A stretch of DNA of 64,000 nt from Staphylococcus lutrae. GTDB lineage: Bacteria > Bacillota > Bacilli > Staphylococcales > Staphylococcaceae. The notes under the pieces are model-generated. The model worked only from the letters and a program-made list of their open reading frames with translations. It was not told the origin of the DNA and did not search any database. The position numbers and the translations under genes are program-made. Location: contig NZ_CP020773.1 in NCBI RefSeq assembly GCF_002101335.1, forward strand, positions 2,356,001 to 2,420,000, given 5' to 3'. Below, piece by piece: positions 43,261-51,588 of this stretch (within the stretch, counting starts at the first letter, position 1; every line of letters begins with the position of its first letter).

Positions 43261-43287
43261 GGGCTAGGCAGATTCCTGGCCCTTTTT
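43261..43287 (+). terminator. Terminator-like hairpin inside the lysine operon
   Basis: GGGCTAGG pairs with CCTGGCCC (one G-U), 6-base loop, five T. It lies between dapD and the deacetylase gene, so the operon may be partly terminated here. Confidence 0.82.
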
Positions 43288-43312
43288 GTATACATCGATA
43301 GAGGAGTGAAGT

Positions 43313-44470
43313 ATGATGAATGAATTAGAATTTGTGACGCAGCATCGGCGTTATCTTCATCAACACCCCGAGTTGAGTCTAGAAGAATATCAAACAACGG
43401 CTTATATAGAAGCCTTTTTGAAAGAATTAGGTGTCCCCTATGAACGGCCCTTAAAAACAGGAATTATAGGCTATTTAAAAGGGAAAAGTAATGAAGCGCT
43501 TGCCTTTAGAGCAGATATTGATGCTTTACCCATTCACGAAGAAAACGATATCCCCTACCGCAGTCAAGTAGATGGTCGTATGCATGCTTGTGGTCACGAT
43601 GGGCATACGACGGCATTGATGTTATTCGTAAAACGTTGTAAAGCGCTTTTTGATAAAGGGCAATTGCCACATGATGTTGTATTTATCTTCCAACCGGCTG
43701 AGGAATCAGGTGGTGGCGCCAATTTGTTGATTAAGGCCAACGCATTTGCAAAGTATCATATTAAGGCAATCTACGGTGTGCACCTTATGCCTTTTGTGGA
43801 TGAAGATGCAGTCGTTATCCGTGACCATGAAATTACAGCAAGTGCTACAGAATTCCGTTATTTTGTTGAAGGTCAGTCTAGTCATGTCGCCAATAAAGAG
43901 CAAGGGAAATCAGCGGGTGAAGCACTACAGCATATCATGATACAACTTTCTCAAATTCAGCAATATCATTTAAATGGATTGCAGCGTAACATTATTCATA
44001 TCGGTCATTTCCGTGCTGGAGAAGCCATTAATACCGTACCGACGCATGGTTATTTGGAAGGGACTATACGGACATACGATATGAATGATTTAGACCAAAT
44101 CCAGTCACAAATGCGTAAAATTGCAGAAAGTGCAACGTTATTATTTGGTGTACAATGCGATGTTCAGTTTGCAGAAGGTTATCCTCCAACGATGAACGAC
44201 CCATCTTTAAAAAAATATGTAGTGGAAAGCTTAACGCATCACCAGTTTGAAGTTATCGAAAACGAACTCCCTTATTTGTTTGGTGAAGATTTTAGTTTTT
44301 ATGCACAAATCGCACCATCTTATTTCGTTTTTGTAGGCACACGGAATGAAGCGCAACAATTGATTAGCGGTCTTCATACCCCGCGACTTAATTTTAATGA
44401 GCGAATGTTAATCCGGGTGGCTGACTATTATGAACGTTTGTTAATGAACTACAATGAGGTGGAAGCATGA
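43313..44470 (+). CDS. dapL: N-acetyldiaminopimelate deacetylase (M20 family)
   Basis: 385-residue M20D amidohydrolase. Metal and catalytic motifs are [15 protein letters not shown] (about 66-80), [12 protein letters not shown] (about 90-101), [11 protein letters not shown] (about 124-134) and the last His in [15 protein letters not shown] [11 protein letters not shown] context. In this operon it should remove the acetyl group from N-acetyl-LL-diaminopimelate rather than act on hippurate, the name often given to homologues. Two ATG codons start the frame; the first is spaced best from GGAGTGAAG. It overlaps the racemase gene by four bases. Confidence 0.9.
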   Translation: MMNELEFVTQHRRYLHQHPELSLEEYQTTAYIEAFLKELGVPYERPLKTGIIGYLKGKSNEALAFRADIDALPIHEENDIPYRSQVDGRMHACGHDGHTTALMLFVKRCKALFDKGQLPHDVVFIFQPAEESGGGANLLIKANAFAKYHIKAIYGVHLMPFVDEDAVVIRDHEITASATEFRYFVEGQSSHVANKEQGKSAGEALQHIMIQLSQIQQYHLNGLQRNIIHIGHFRAGEAINTVPTHGYLEGTIRTYDMNDLDQIQSQMRKIAESATLLFGVQCDVQFAEGYPPTMNDPSLKKYVVESLTHHQFEVIENELPYLFGEDFSFYAQIAPSYFVFVGTRNEAQQLISGLHTPRLNFNERMLIRVADYYERLLMNYNEVEA

Positions 44471-45543
44471 CAGCATTATGGCAAGTTGATCGTACACAAT
44501 TTCTGAATAATGTAAAGCAAGTCGTACAGGAACAACCGATAATGGCGGTTGTTAAAAATAATGCTTACAATTATGGTTTGGAGTTTGCTGTACAAATGTT
44601 CCACCAAGCAGGTATTGACACTTTTAGTACGACTTCACTTGAGGAAGCCATCCAAATTCGTCAATGGCTACCAGAAGCGACGATATTTTTAATGAATCCA
44701 ACAGTACATTTTGACTTATTGCGAGACAATGATATTCACATGACTTTACCATCGTTGGCCTTTTATTACACACATCAAGAGGCATTAGCAGGTGTTAAAG
44801 TTCATTTGGAATTTGAAAACCTATTACATCGTTCGGGTTTTAAAAATTTGTCAGAGTTAAAAGAAGTATTACGTGTACATCAACAATATACGGGCCGTAA
44901 AATGATAATTACAGGGTTATGGACACACTTTGGTTACGCAGATGAATTTGATGTCACGATGTATGAGACGGAAAGAAGCGCATGGTTAGACATTGTCGAG
45001 GCCCTTGTAAATCAAGAAGGTTATCATTTTGATTTGGTACACGCTCAAAATAGTGCGAGCTACTACAGAGAAGGACAGCGTGTATTGGCACAACATTCAC
45101 ATGCACGTATTGGCATTGCATTGTATGGTTCACGCCCTTATTCGTCTTTGTCACCCGATTGTATTACACAAGCGCTAACTGTAAAAGCGCATGTCATTCA
45201 AGTACGTGAGGTTCAACAAGGAGATCATTGTGGCTATAGCTTTGCATATACGGCAGAACAGCCACATACGCGATTGGCTGTCGTAGATATCGGTTATGGA
45301 GATGGTATTCTTCGGACGAGAGCGGCACATGACGTTTTAATTGGTGAGAAGCATTATCCGATACGTGCGTTAATGATGAGTCATATGTTTGTAGAAGTTG
45401 ATGAAGATGTGCATGCAGGAGATATTGTTTTGATTTATCATTCAAACATGCGTGTTGATGATTATACATTTAAGGGTGTCGGCGCAAACTCTGAACAGCT
45501 GAGTGCATTAAATTTGAATTCATTAATAAAGGAGTATATTTAA
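44467..45543 (+). CDS. alr2: Alanine-racemase-like PLP enzyme of the lysine operon
   Basis: 358-residue fold-type III PLP enzyme. The PLP lysine is Lys30 in [14 protein letters not shown], and the C-terminal beta-domain has [12 protein letters not shown]. It corresponds to the second alanine racemase (alr2) in the S. aureus lys operon. The operon context would also allow a role with diaminopimelate or lysine-type substrates; this is not resolved. Overlaps the deacetylase by four bases and is immediately followed by lysA (start codon directly after TAA). Confidence 0.88.
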   Translation: MTALWQVDRTQFLNNVKQVVQEQPIMAVVKNNAYNYGLEFAVQMFHQAGIDTFSTTSLEEAIQIRQWLPEATIFLMNPTVHFDLLRDNDIHMTLPSLAFYYTHQEALAGVKVHLEFENLLHRSGFKNLSELKEVLRVHQQYTGRKMIITGLWTHFGYADEFDVTMYETERSAWLDIVEALVNQEGYHFDLVHAQNSASYYREGQRVLAQHSHARIGIALYGSRPYSSLSPDCITQALTVKAHVIQVREVQQGDHCGYSFAYTAEQPHTRLAVVDIGYGDGILRTRAAHDVLIGEKHYPIRALMMSHMFVEVDEDVHAGDIVLIYHSNMRVDDYTFKGVGANSEQLSALNLNSLIKEYI

Positions 45544-46809
45544 ATGACTGTGAGTTATAATCAAAATGGAGAATTATCAATGGCGGGAACGAGTTTGAAA
45601 ATGTTAGCTCAAAGCTTTGGTACGCCTACAATTGTTTACGATGAAGCACAAATTCGTCAACAGATGAGACGTTATCATCAGGCGTTCCAACAAAACGATA
45701 TTGGCTATGTCCTTTCATATGCATCTAAAGCGTTCACTTGTATACAGATGGTTAAGCTGGCAGCTGAAGAAGATTTTGAGCTCGATGTTGTTTCGGAAGG
45801 AGAGCTTTATACAGCACTTGAAGCGGGTTTTGATCCAAAGCGAATTCATTTTCATGGGAATAATAAAACGAAACAAGAAATTCGTTATGCATTAGAGCAC
45901 GGAATTGGTTATATTGTAGTCGATGCCTTGGACGAAATTGATTTAATTGACGCCTATGCGACAGCGTCCGTCGATGTATTACTGCGTGTCAATCCTGGTG
46001 TAGAGGCACATACACACGAATTTATTAAAACCGGCCAAGAGAAAAGTAAATTTGGTCTATCTTTAAAGCATGGCCTCGCGCTTGAAGCAATCGAGAAAAT
46101 TCGGCAGTCAAACCATTTGTCTCTGAAAGGCATTCATTTTCATATTGGTTCACAAATTGAGGATACGACGGGTATGATTGAAACTGCAAAGAGTGTCTTA
46201 CAATGGTTAGATACACAAGCGATTTCCATTGATTTACTGAATTTAGGTGGCGGATTTAGTGTGAAATACGTGGAAGGTGATCAATCGTTTGATATTGAAA
46301 CGGGGATTACGCGTATCGTGCAAGCGATTAAAACGGAATGTCAACGTTTAAACTACCCTATTCCAACGCTAAGTATTGAGCCAGGGCGATCCATTGTTGG
46401 AGAAGCCGGTGTGACGCTCTATGAAGTGGGCTCGATTAAAGATATTCCAGGCGTAAATAAATATGTTTCCGTCGATGGTGGTATGAGCGATCATATTCGA
46501 ACAGCGTTATATGATGCACGTTATGAGGTACGACTTGTTAATCGTCAAGATACGCCTGATGAAATGGTTACGATTGCTGGTAAATTATGCGAATCGGGTG
46601 ATATTCTCATCCATGAGGCACTTCTCCCATCCAATGTGCGACGCGGTGATTATCTCGCCGTATTAACAACGGGTGCCTATCATTATAGTATGACTTCGAA
46701 TTATAATCAGATACAAAAACCTGCTGTCTTTTTTGTGAATGAGGGTAAAGCGAGAGAAGTGATAAAACGTCAATCATTGCGTCAATTAATTATTAACGAT
46801 GTGAGATGA
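45544..46809 (+). CDS. lysA: Diaminopimelate decarboxylase
   Basis: 421-residue PLP-dependent LysA, last step of lysine synthesis. The Schiff-base Lys is in LSYASKAFTC (about 57-66), with HFHGNNKT and GIHFHIGSQIED (His/Ser of the active site), LNLGGGFSVKY and SIEPGRSIVGEAG for phosphate binding. The specific Cys-Glu-x-Gly of the second subunit appears as KLCESGDIL (about 341-349). Seventh and last gene of the L-box operon. Followed by a complex hairpin at 46950-47012. Confidence 0.97.
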   Translation: MTVSYNQNGELSMAGTSLKMLAQSFGTPTIVYDEAQIRQQMRRYHQAFQQNDIGYVLSYASKAFTCIQMVKLAAEEDFELDVVSEGELYTALEAGFDPKRIHFHGNNKTKQEIRYALEHGIGYIVVDALDEIDLIDAYATASVDVLLRVNPGVEAHTHEFIKTGQEKSKFGLSLKHGLALEAIEKIRQSNHLSLKGIHFHIGSQIEDTTGMIETAKSVLQWLDTQAISIDLLNLGGGFSVKYVEGDQSFDIETGITRIVQAIKTECQRLNYPIPTLSIEPGRSIVGEAGVTLYEVGSIKDIPGVNKYVSVDGGMSDHIRTALYDARYEVRLVNRQDTPDEMVTIAGKLCESGDILIHEALLPSNVRRGDYLAVLTTGAYHYSMTSNYNQIQKPAVFFVNEGKAREVIKRQSLRQLIINDVR

Positions 46810-46949
46810 TAAAGGGTGTTTAAAGCGCGAAAAGATAGCAGTTAGCATGAGGATTTTGTGAATTGGAGATGGATGATAAAATCCAAATACATGGTTGAAT
46901 AGATGGATCAATGGGTTGAAACATAAGGAGATAGAAAATCAATCAAAAT

Positions 46950-47012
46950 ACACGCCATATTGCGCGTGGGCGGAGTGGACAACGTTGTCTCCCCCACTAC
47001 AGTATGGCGTGT
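46950..47012 (+). terminator. Large compound stem-loop downstream of lysA
   Basis: Outer arms ACACGCCATA (46950-46959) and TATGGCGTGT (47003-47012) are perfect. Inside, GTGGG/CCCAC, GGAG/CTCC and the palindrome GACAACGTTGTC extend the hairpin. It is followed by TTGAG only. It may be a terminator or a copy of a staphylococcal intergenic repeat. The stretch between lysA and this hairpin (46810-46949) holds nothing else that I recognise. Confidence 0.65.
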
Positions 47013-47047
47013 TTGAGTGATTTCATGGGGATGCATATGAAAATCAA

Positions 47048-47078
47048 AAAAAACAGTGAAGTTGCTCCACTGTTTTTT
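47048..47078. terminator. Terminator of cspA (bidirectional)
   Basis: AAAAAACAGTG pairs with CACTGTTTTTT. On the minus strand it lies 25 bases after the cspA stop. Confidence 0.88.
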
Positions 47079-47102
47079 CTAAGTCAATATTGCATCTATT
47101 TA

Positions 47103-47303
47103 TTATAGTTTAACAACGTTCGCAGCTTGAGGACCGCGGTCGCCTTCAACTACTTCAAATTCAACTGATTGACCTTCATCTAATGATTTGTAACCTTCTT
47201 GGTTGATAGCTGAGAAGTGAACGAATACGTCGTTTTCTCCTTCAACTTCGATAAAACCAAATCCTTTTTCAGCGTTAAACCATTTTACTGTACCTTGTTT
47301 CAT
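47103..47303 (-). CDS. cspA: Cold-shock protein CspA
   Basis: 66-residue single-stranded nucleic-acid-binding OB-fold protein. RNP1 is KGFGFIEV and RNP2 is VFVHFSAI. Codons are strongly biased, in line with high expression. The frame extends six codons further up, but GGAGG at about 47315-47319 on the coding strand points to the ATG at 47303, giving the standard [18 protein letters not shown] long leader with a hairpin precedes it. Near identical to S. aureus CspA. Confidence 0.97.
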   Translation of the reverse strand: MKQGTVKWFNAEKGFGFIEVEGENDVFVHFSAINQEGYKSLDEGQSVEFEVVEGDRGPQAANVVKL

Positions 47304-47332
47304 AATCTGTGAAACCTCCAAGACTAAAATTC

Positions 47333-47353
47333 AATATGCGTTATTCGCATATT
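47333..47353 (-). promoter_or_regulatory. Hairpin in the cspA 5' leader
   Basis: AATATGCG and CGCATATT are perfect inverted arms (5-base loop), about 12 bases before the GGAGG ribosome-binding site. In S. aureus a leader hairpin of cspA is cut by RNase III to aid translation; equivalence here is inference. Confidence 0.6.
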
Positions 47354-47492
47354 ACAAAAAATACTGATTCATTCTTTATAAAAAATAAATAAAAATTGAA
47401 AATATTCTTTGCAATATGGAATAATGCTATTGCTTAAACTCATTATAAGGTAAATAGGCAATATTTGCAATATAGAATTTAAAATTTATTGA

Positions 47493-47801
47493 TTAGTCTA
47501 TAATTGGTGAATTCAAATAAATACTACCATTTTTTAAAGTGATATAGCTATAAAAAATTTGTAAGTCTTCATCACAATGCTCACAAAAATTCAAATCGCA
47601 ATTATTGTAAAATGCATAAATATTATGTTTGCCCACTACAAAGTTATCATATTCAGTTTTAGCTTGCCGTATTAATTGTTGATATCCTTTTTCAAATGTA
47701 GCAAATGAATCGAACTGGTATGAATCAATGATGTGTTCTGGCCAATCATCGAATAACCACCAACCCTCATAGTCTGCACGAATCTTAGCAACTTCCCACA
47801 T
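47493..47801 (-). CDS. DUF1033 family protein
   Basis: 102 residues beginning MWEVAKIRADYEGWWLFDDWPEHI, the N-terminal pattern of the DUF1033 family of Firmicutes as I recall it, with CDLNFCEHCDEDLQIF near residues 74-89 (three Cys, possible metal or disulfide site). The frame is open from a TTG at 47807, but AGGGGGA ends only two bases before it; the ATG at 47801 has normal spacing. Function unknown. It lies between cspA and acyP, alone on the minus strand. Confidence 0.78.
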   Translation of the reverse strand: MWEVAKIRADYEGWWLFDDWPEHIIDSYQFDSFATFEKGYQQLIRQAKTEYDNFVVGKHNIYAFYNNCDLNFCEHCDEDLQIFYSYITLKNGSIYLNSPIID

Positions 47802-47958
47802 GATCAATGTCCCCCTAAGTGTAGAAAAGTCTTAATAAACAAGATAGTATCTTTATTTTTAAAAAGCAAGTTAAAAGACTTAAAAATAAGTGATAGGAAA
47901 TTTAAATATTAGTCTTTTGCACTGAAAATACTTATAATTAAGTGGAGGGGGAAAAGAC

Positions 47959-48231
47959 ATGAAACATTATTTAATCCAAGTTCATGGACGTGTTCAAGGG
48001 GTAGGATTTCGTTATTTTACGAAACGATTAGCGCTGAAATATCAGATTGTAGGAACGGTTCAAAATAGAGATGATTATGTTGTTGTATATGCACAAGGCG
48101 AGACATTAGCACTCGAATCATTTACTCAAGCAGTGATTCAAGGTGCTTCTCCTGCGTCACATGTGACAAATTATACGATTAATGAATTAGAACTTAATCA
48201 AGAATATAAAAGTTTTCGAGCTTTAACATAA
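47959..48231 (+). CDS. acyP: Acylphosphatase
   Basis: 90-residue acylphosphatase, which hydrolyses carboxyl-phosphate bonds. The signature [12 protein letters not shown] (about 9-20) contains the substrate-binding Arg, and [10 protein letters not shown] (about 33-42) contains the catalytic Asn. Length is standard. GTGGAGGGGG ribosome-binding site. Thirteen bases separate it from the XpaC-like gene, suggesting a three-gene unit acyP-xpaC-telA. Confidence 0.95.
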   Translation: MKHYLIQVHGRVQGVGFRYFTKRLALKYQIVGTVQNRDDYVVVYAQGETLALESFTQAVIQGASPASHVTNYTINELELNQEYKSFRALT

Positions 48232-48243
48232 AGGAAGATGTTT

Positions 48244-48885
48244 ATGAGATATTTACTTTCACGTATTTGGGGGGTCATGGTTGGGATTCCTGTTTCCATC
48301 ATCGCCTTCATTACTAGTATTTTCACTTTAGATTTCTCTTTTGTATTAGACTTTTTAATTGGAATAGGTGGTTTTATATTAGGCTATCTACCAACACAAC
48401 GTTTAACCTCACGTGCCTATTTAAAAGAAATGAACTTGACTCGAAAAGATTTTCATTATATTCAACATCAAATTGCGCAAGTTCAAAATAAAAACAAACG
48501 ACTTTTAAGAGCAATGATAAAAGTGCGTTCTGTACAAGATTTTAAGTTAGTGAACGAGATTCATCGCCTCACACGTACGATTAATGCTGTAGTAAAACAA
48601 CGCCCTTTCCAGTTTTATAATGTTGAAAGTTTTTACTATTCTCATATTGATAATGCGCTCAATCTCGTGGAGTGTTATACAAGGCTTGCTAAGATGCCTT
48701 CAAAGTCCACTGAAGAGCATCAATTACTACAACGTACGCGAATTACTTTAGAAGAGGTAAAGCGAACATTGATTGCGGATTTGAAGCAACTCAATGCACC
48801 AGATTATCAACAGTTAGATACAGAAATGCGTTTGAATGCGCTGTATCAGAAAAGAAAAGTTAAAGAAATGGAGAATGATTCATGA
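48244..48885 (+). CDS. XpaC-like membrane protein
   Basis: 213-residue protein of the XpaC (5-bromo-4-chloroindolyl phosphate hydrolysis) family. Two N-terminal hydrophobic segments (about 8-29 and 31-51) are followed by a helical, charged cytoplasmic domain (LTRKDFHYIQHQIAQVQNKNKRLLRAM). Such genes are regularly paired with TelA-like genes in Firmicutes; the biochemical role is not established. The frame starts at 48238, but that ATG touches the GGAAG ribosome-binding site, so the ATG at 48244 is preferred. Overlaps the next gene by four bases. Confidence 0.82.
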   Translation: MRYLLSRIWGVMVGIPVSIIAFITSIFTLDFSFVLDFLIGIGGFILGYLPTQRLTSRAYLKEMNLTRKDFHYIQHQIAQVQNKNKRLLRAMIKVRSVQDFKLVNEIHRLTRTINAVVKQRPFQFYNVESFYYSHIDNALNLVECYTRLAKMPSKSTEEHQLLQRTRITLEEVKRTLIADLKQLNAPDYQQLDTEMRLNALYQKRKVKEMENDS

Positions 48886-50030
48886 AATCAAATGACATGC
48901 AGACCCATCCATTAGATGATTATTTTAAAGACTTTGAGCAAAATACCCCAGCTCAAGAAGCAAGTACGGATGTACAATCAAACTTTAATGAACAAGACCG
49001 CCAAAAAATTCATAGCTTAGCGGCACAAATTGAGCCGTTAGATCATGATAGTTTATTAAAATTCGGGTCAAATGCACAAACGCAATTGTCTCATTTCTCA
49101 CATCAGATGTTAAGTGAAATTCAATCAAAGGATGTCGGTCCGATTGGTGAAACGTTAAATCAATTAATGAAAAAGTTGAAAGAAGTGGATCCTGAAGCGT
49201 TGTTGCAACAAAACGACTCTCTGCTGAAGAAACTATTCAAGCGATCAAAAAATTCGATGCAACAGCTTTTTTCACGTATGCAGTCAGTGAGTTCACAAGT
49301 CGATCGTATTTCAATTGAATTGGATAAAAATAAGTCGCTGATCGTCAAAGATATTCAACTGTTAGATGGACTTTATCAACAAAATAAAGATTATTTTGAT
49401 GTGTTGAACCTTTATATTGCAGCAGCACAACAAAAGAAAGCGGAAATTGAGCAACACATTTTACCTGAAATGCGTCAAAAGGTTAAATCAACGAATGATC
49501 AGATGGCTGTTCAAGATGTGGCCGATATGGAGCAATTTGTTGATCGTTTAGATAAACGAATTTATGATTTGAAGTTATCACGTCAAATTTCATTACAATC
49601 TGCCCCGCAAATTCGTATGATTCAAAATGTCAATCAGGCGCTTGCTGAGAAAATACAGAGCTCGATTTTAACAAGTATTCCATTATGGAAAAATCAAATG
49701 GCGATTATGCTGACATTACAACGTCAACAAAAAGCAGCATTGGCTCAAAAACAAGTGACAGATACGACAAATGAAATTTTATTACGCAATTCCGAGATGC
49801 TCCGTCAAAATGCACGTCTTACAGCAGAAGAAAACGAAAGAGGCATTGTCGATATCGAAACTTTAAAAGCGACGCAAGACAATATTATTCAAACGATTGA
49901 AGAAACGTTACAGATTCAACAAGAAGGTCGTCAAAAGCGTCAGCAGGCTGAGAAAGAATTGTTGGCATTAGAATCTGATTTGAAGTCAAAATTAACGACT
50001 GCGAAAATTCAACGCGGTGAAGAATATTAA
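48882..50030 (+). CDS. TelA/KlaA-like toxic anion resistance protein
   Basis: 382-residue helical, soluble protein of the TelA family (FDKN-like core: QVDRISIELDKNKSLIVKDIQLLDGLYQQNKDYF split as QVDRISIELDKNKSLI and LLDGLYQQNKDYF; IRMIQNVNQALAEKIQSSILTSIPLWKNQM split likewise). Plasmid TelA was linked to tellurite resistance; chromosomal members are linked to cell-envelope stress tolerance in Listeria and relatives. ATGA overlap with the XpaC-like gene shows coupling. Terminated by a strong bidirectional hairpin. Confidence 0.88.
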   Translation: MKSNDMQTHPLDDYFKDFEQNTPAQEASTDVQSNFNEQDRQKIHSLAAQIEPLDHDSLLKFGSNAQTQLSHFSHQMLSEIQSKDVGPIGETLNQLMKKLKEVDPEALLQQNDSLLKKLFKRSKNSMQQLFSRMQSVSSQVDRISIELDKNKSLIVKDIQLLDGLYQQNKDYFDVLNLYIAAAQQKKAEIEQHILPEMRQKVKSTNDQMAVQDVADMEQFVDRLDKRIYDLKLSRQISLQSAPQIRMIQNVNQALAEKIQSSILTSIPLWKNQMAIMLTLQRQQKAALAQKQVTDTTNEILLRNSEMLRQNARLTAEENERGIVDIETLKATQDNIIQTIEETLQIQQEGRQKRQQAEKELLALESDLKSKLTTAKIQRGEEY

Positions 50031-50052
50031 AATCATCGAATGAATCAAACTT

Positions 50053-50098
50053 AAAAAAGCGAGTTGGAACTTTAATTAAAATTCCAAACTCGCTTTTT
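50053..50098. terminator. Bidirectional terminator between telA-like gene and brnQ
   Basis: AAAAAGCGAGTTGGAA pairs with TTCCAAACTCGCTTTTT (one bulge), flanked by A and T tracts, between two convergent genes. Confidence 0.9.
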
Positions 50099-50124
50099 AA
50101 ATGTGTCACTTACAATCGCTGTTA

Positions 50125-51471
50125 TTATTCTTTTTCGTATACAATAATCTTTGAGTTTTTCATGAAGGCACCAATGATATAACCGATAATCATTGTAACG
50201 ATTGCAATTGGGAACCACTCCAATGAATGTTGGTGTAATGGTAATTGATCAATAAAGCCAATATGCGCCCAACCATTGGCATGAATGACACTAAGGATAG
50301 ACTCAATTGTTATCACGGCAACTGTTAAACGTTGTGTTATTGGTTTTGTTGGAATCAAACGTGCGATTAATATTAACAATACAGTTGTAATCGCAACAGG
50401 ATAAATAATCAATAATACAGGAATTGAAAGTTTGATGACTGAGTTTAATCCTAAGTTTGATAAAATAAAACTAATTGTAGTAAAGAAAAATACATAAACT
50501 TTGTAAGAAATCTTTGGCAAAATGCTGTGGAAGTATTCACTTACTGAAACTGTTAAACCACAAGCTGTCGTTAAACAAGCGAGTGCAACAATAATGCCGA
50601 GTAAATATTTACCGAAAGCGCCAAAACCAGTGTCTGCCATTGTGATGAGTAAGTAGACGCCGATATTTTGATCATTTGCCACTAAACGTTTCATAGTCTC
50701 CTCAGAAATAATCATATGGTTACCAATGAAACCTAATGAGATATAGATCACTGCTAAAGCAATTGCGGCAATGACACCCGCCATCGCAGTTTGTTTGAAG
50801 ATATTGTTGGCATGTTTAATGCCTGTTGCTTTAATTGCGTTTACGACAATCATAGAAAAAGCAATTGCAGCGATTGCGTCCATCGTCAGATAGCCTTCAG
50901 TAAACCCTTTTGAAAAACCACCTAATGATGAGCTGTAAACAGCTGGGTCAGCAACATTTTGTTTACTGCCGCCAAAATCAAAAAACCCTTTAACAATCAT
51001 CGCAATAATTGTTAATAACAAGATAGGTGTCAAAATGGCACCGATACGATCAACAATTTTACCTGGATTTAAGCACAAATATAAAACGATGATAAAATAA
51101 ACAACTGAGAATACAAATAACCAGATAGGACTACTTGAATGAATAATAGGTGTTAAAGTCATCTCGAACGATGTTGAAGCTGTTCGAGGGATGGCAAACA
51201 AAGGTCCGATTGTTAAGTAAATCGCTACTAAAAATACAACTGAGAATGCAGGATGTATTTTATTGATTGAACCGATGTAGCCTTCTTTATCTAAAGCCCC
51301 TACCATAATTCCTATTAGAGGTAAGCCAATTCCAGTAATGACAAAGGCTAAAATTGACGGCCAAAAATATTGACCACTTGCTAGCCCCAAATTCGGTGGG
51401 AAAATAAGATTCCCCGCGCCAAAAAAGATGGCGAATAACATAAAACCAATAAACAAAGTGTTTTTATTCAT
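50125..51471 (-). CDS. brnQ: Branched-chain amino acid transporter BrnQ (LIVCS family)
   Basis: 448-residue sodium-coupled carrier for Leu/Ile/Val with 12 hydrophobic segments. The N-terminal [23 protein letters not shown] (split: [22 protein letters not shown]) and the [25 protein letters not shown] region ([17 protein letters not shown]) are the family signatures. S. aureus has several BrnQ paralogues; the one here sits where brnQ3 does. AAGGAGC ribosome-binding site. A 14/15 CodY-box lies about 70 bases upstream of the start. Confidence 0.93.
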   Translation of the reverse strand: MNKNTLFIGFMLFAIFFGAGNLIFPPNLGLASGQYFWPSILAFVITGIGLPLIGIMVGALDKEGYIGSINKIHPAFSVVFLVAIYLTIGPLFAIPRTASTSFEMTLTPIIHSSSPIWLFVFSVVYFIIVLYLCLNPGKIVDRIGAILTPILLLTIIAMIVKGFFDFGGSKQNVADPAVYSSSLGGFSKGFTEGYLTMDAIAAIAFSMIVVNAIKATGIKHANNIFKQTAMAGVIAAIALAVIYISLGFIGNHMIISEETMKRLVANDQNIGVYLLITMADTGFGAFGKYLLGIIVALACLTTACGLTVSVSEYFHSILPKISYKVYVFFFTTISFILSNLGLNSVIKLSIPVLLIIYPVAITTVLLILIARLIPTKPITQRLTVAVITIESILSVIHANGWAHIGFIDQLPLHQHSLEWFPIAIVTMIIGYIIGAFMKNSKIIVYEKE

Positions 51472-51539
51472 AATGTTGCTCCTTCAAATTCCAAAATAAA
51501 TATGATTCATTCTATCATAAGAAATAACACACGTCTATA

Positions 51540-51554
51540 AAATTTCTGAAAATT
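51540..51554. promoter_or_regulatory. CodY box upstream of brnQ
   Basis: AAATTTCTGAAAATT matches the CodY consensus AATTTTCWGAAAATT at 14 of 15 positions. It is 69 bases upstream of the brnQ start and just beyond the neighbouring VWA gene's stop. CodY represses branched-chain amino acid uptake and synthesis when Ile/Leu/Val are abundant. Confidence 0.75.
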
Positions 51555-51588
51555 TGAAAATTGTTATCACAAATTAAATAAAATGTGT

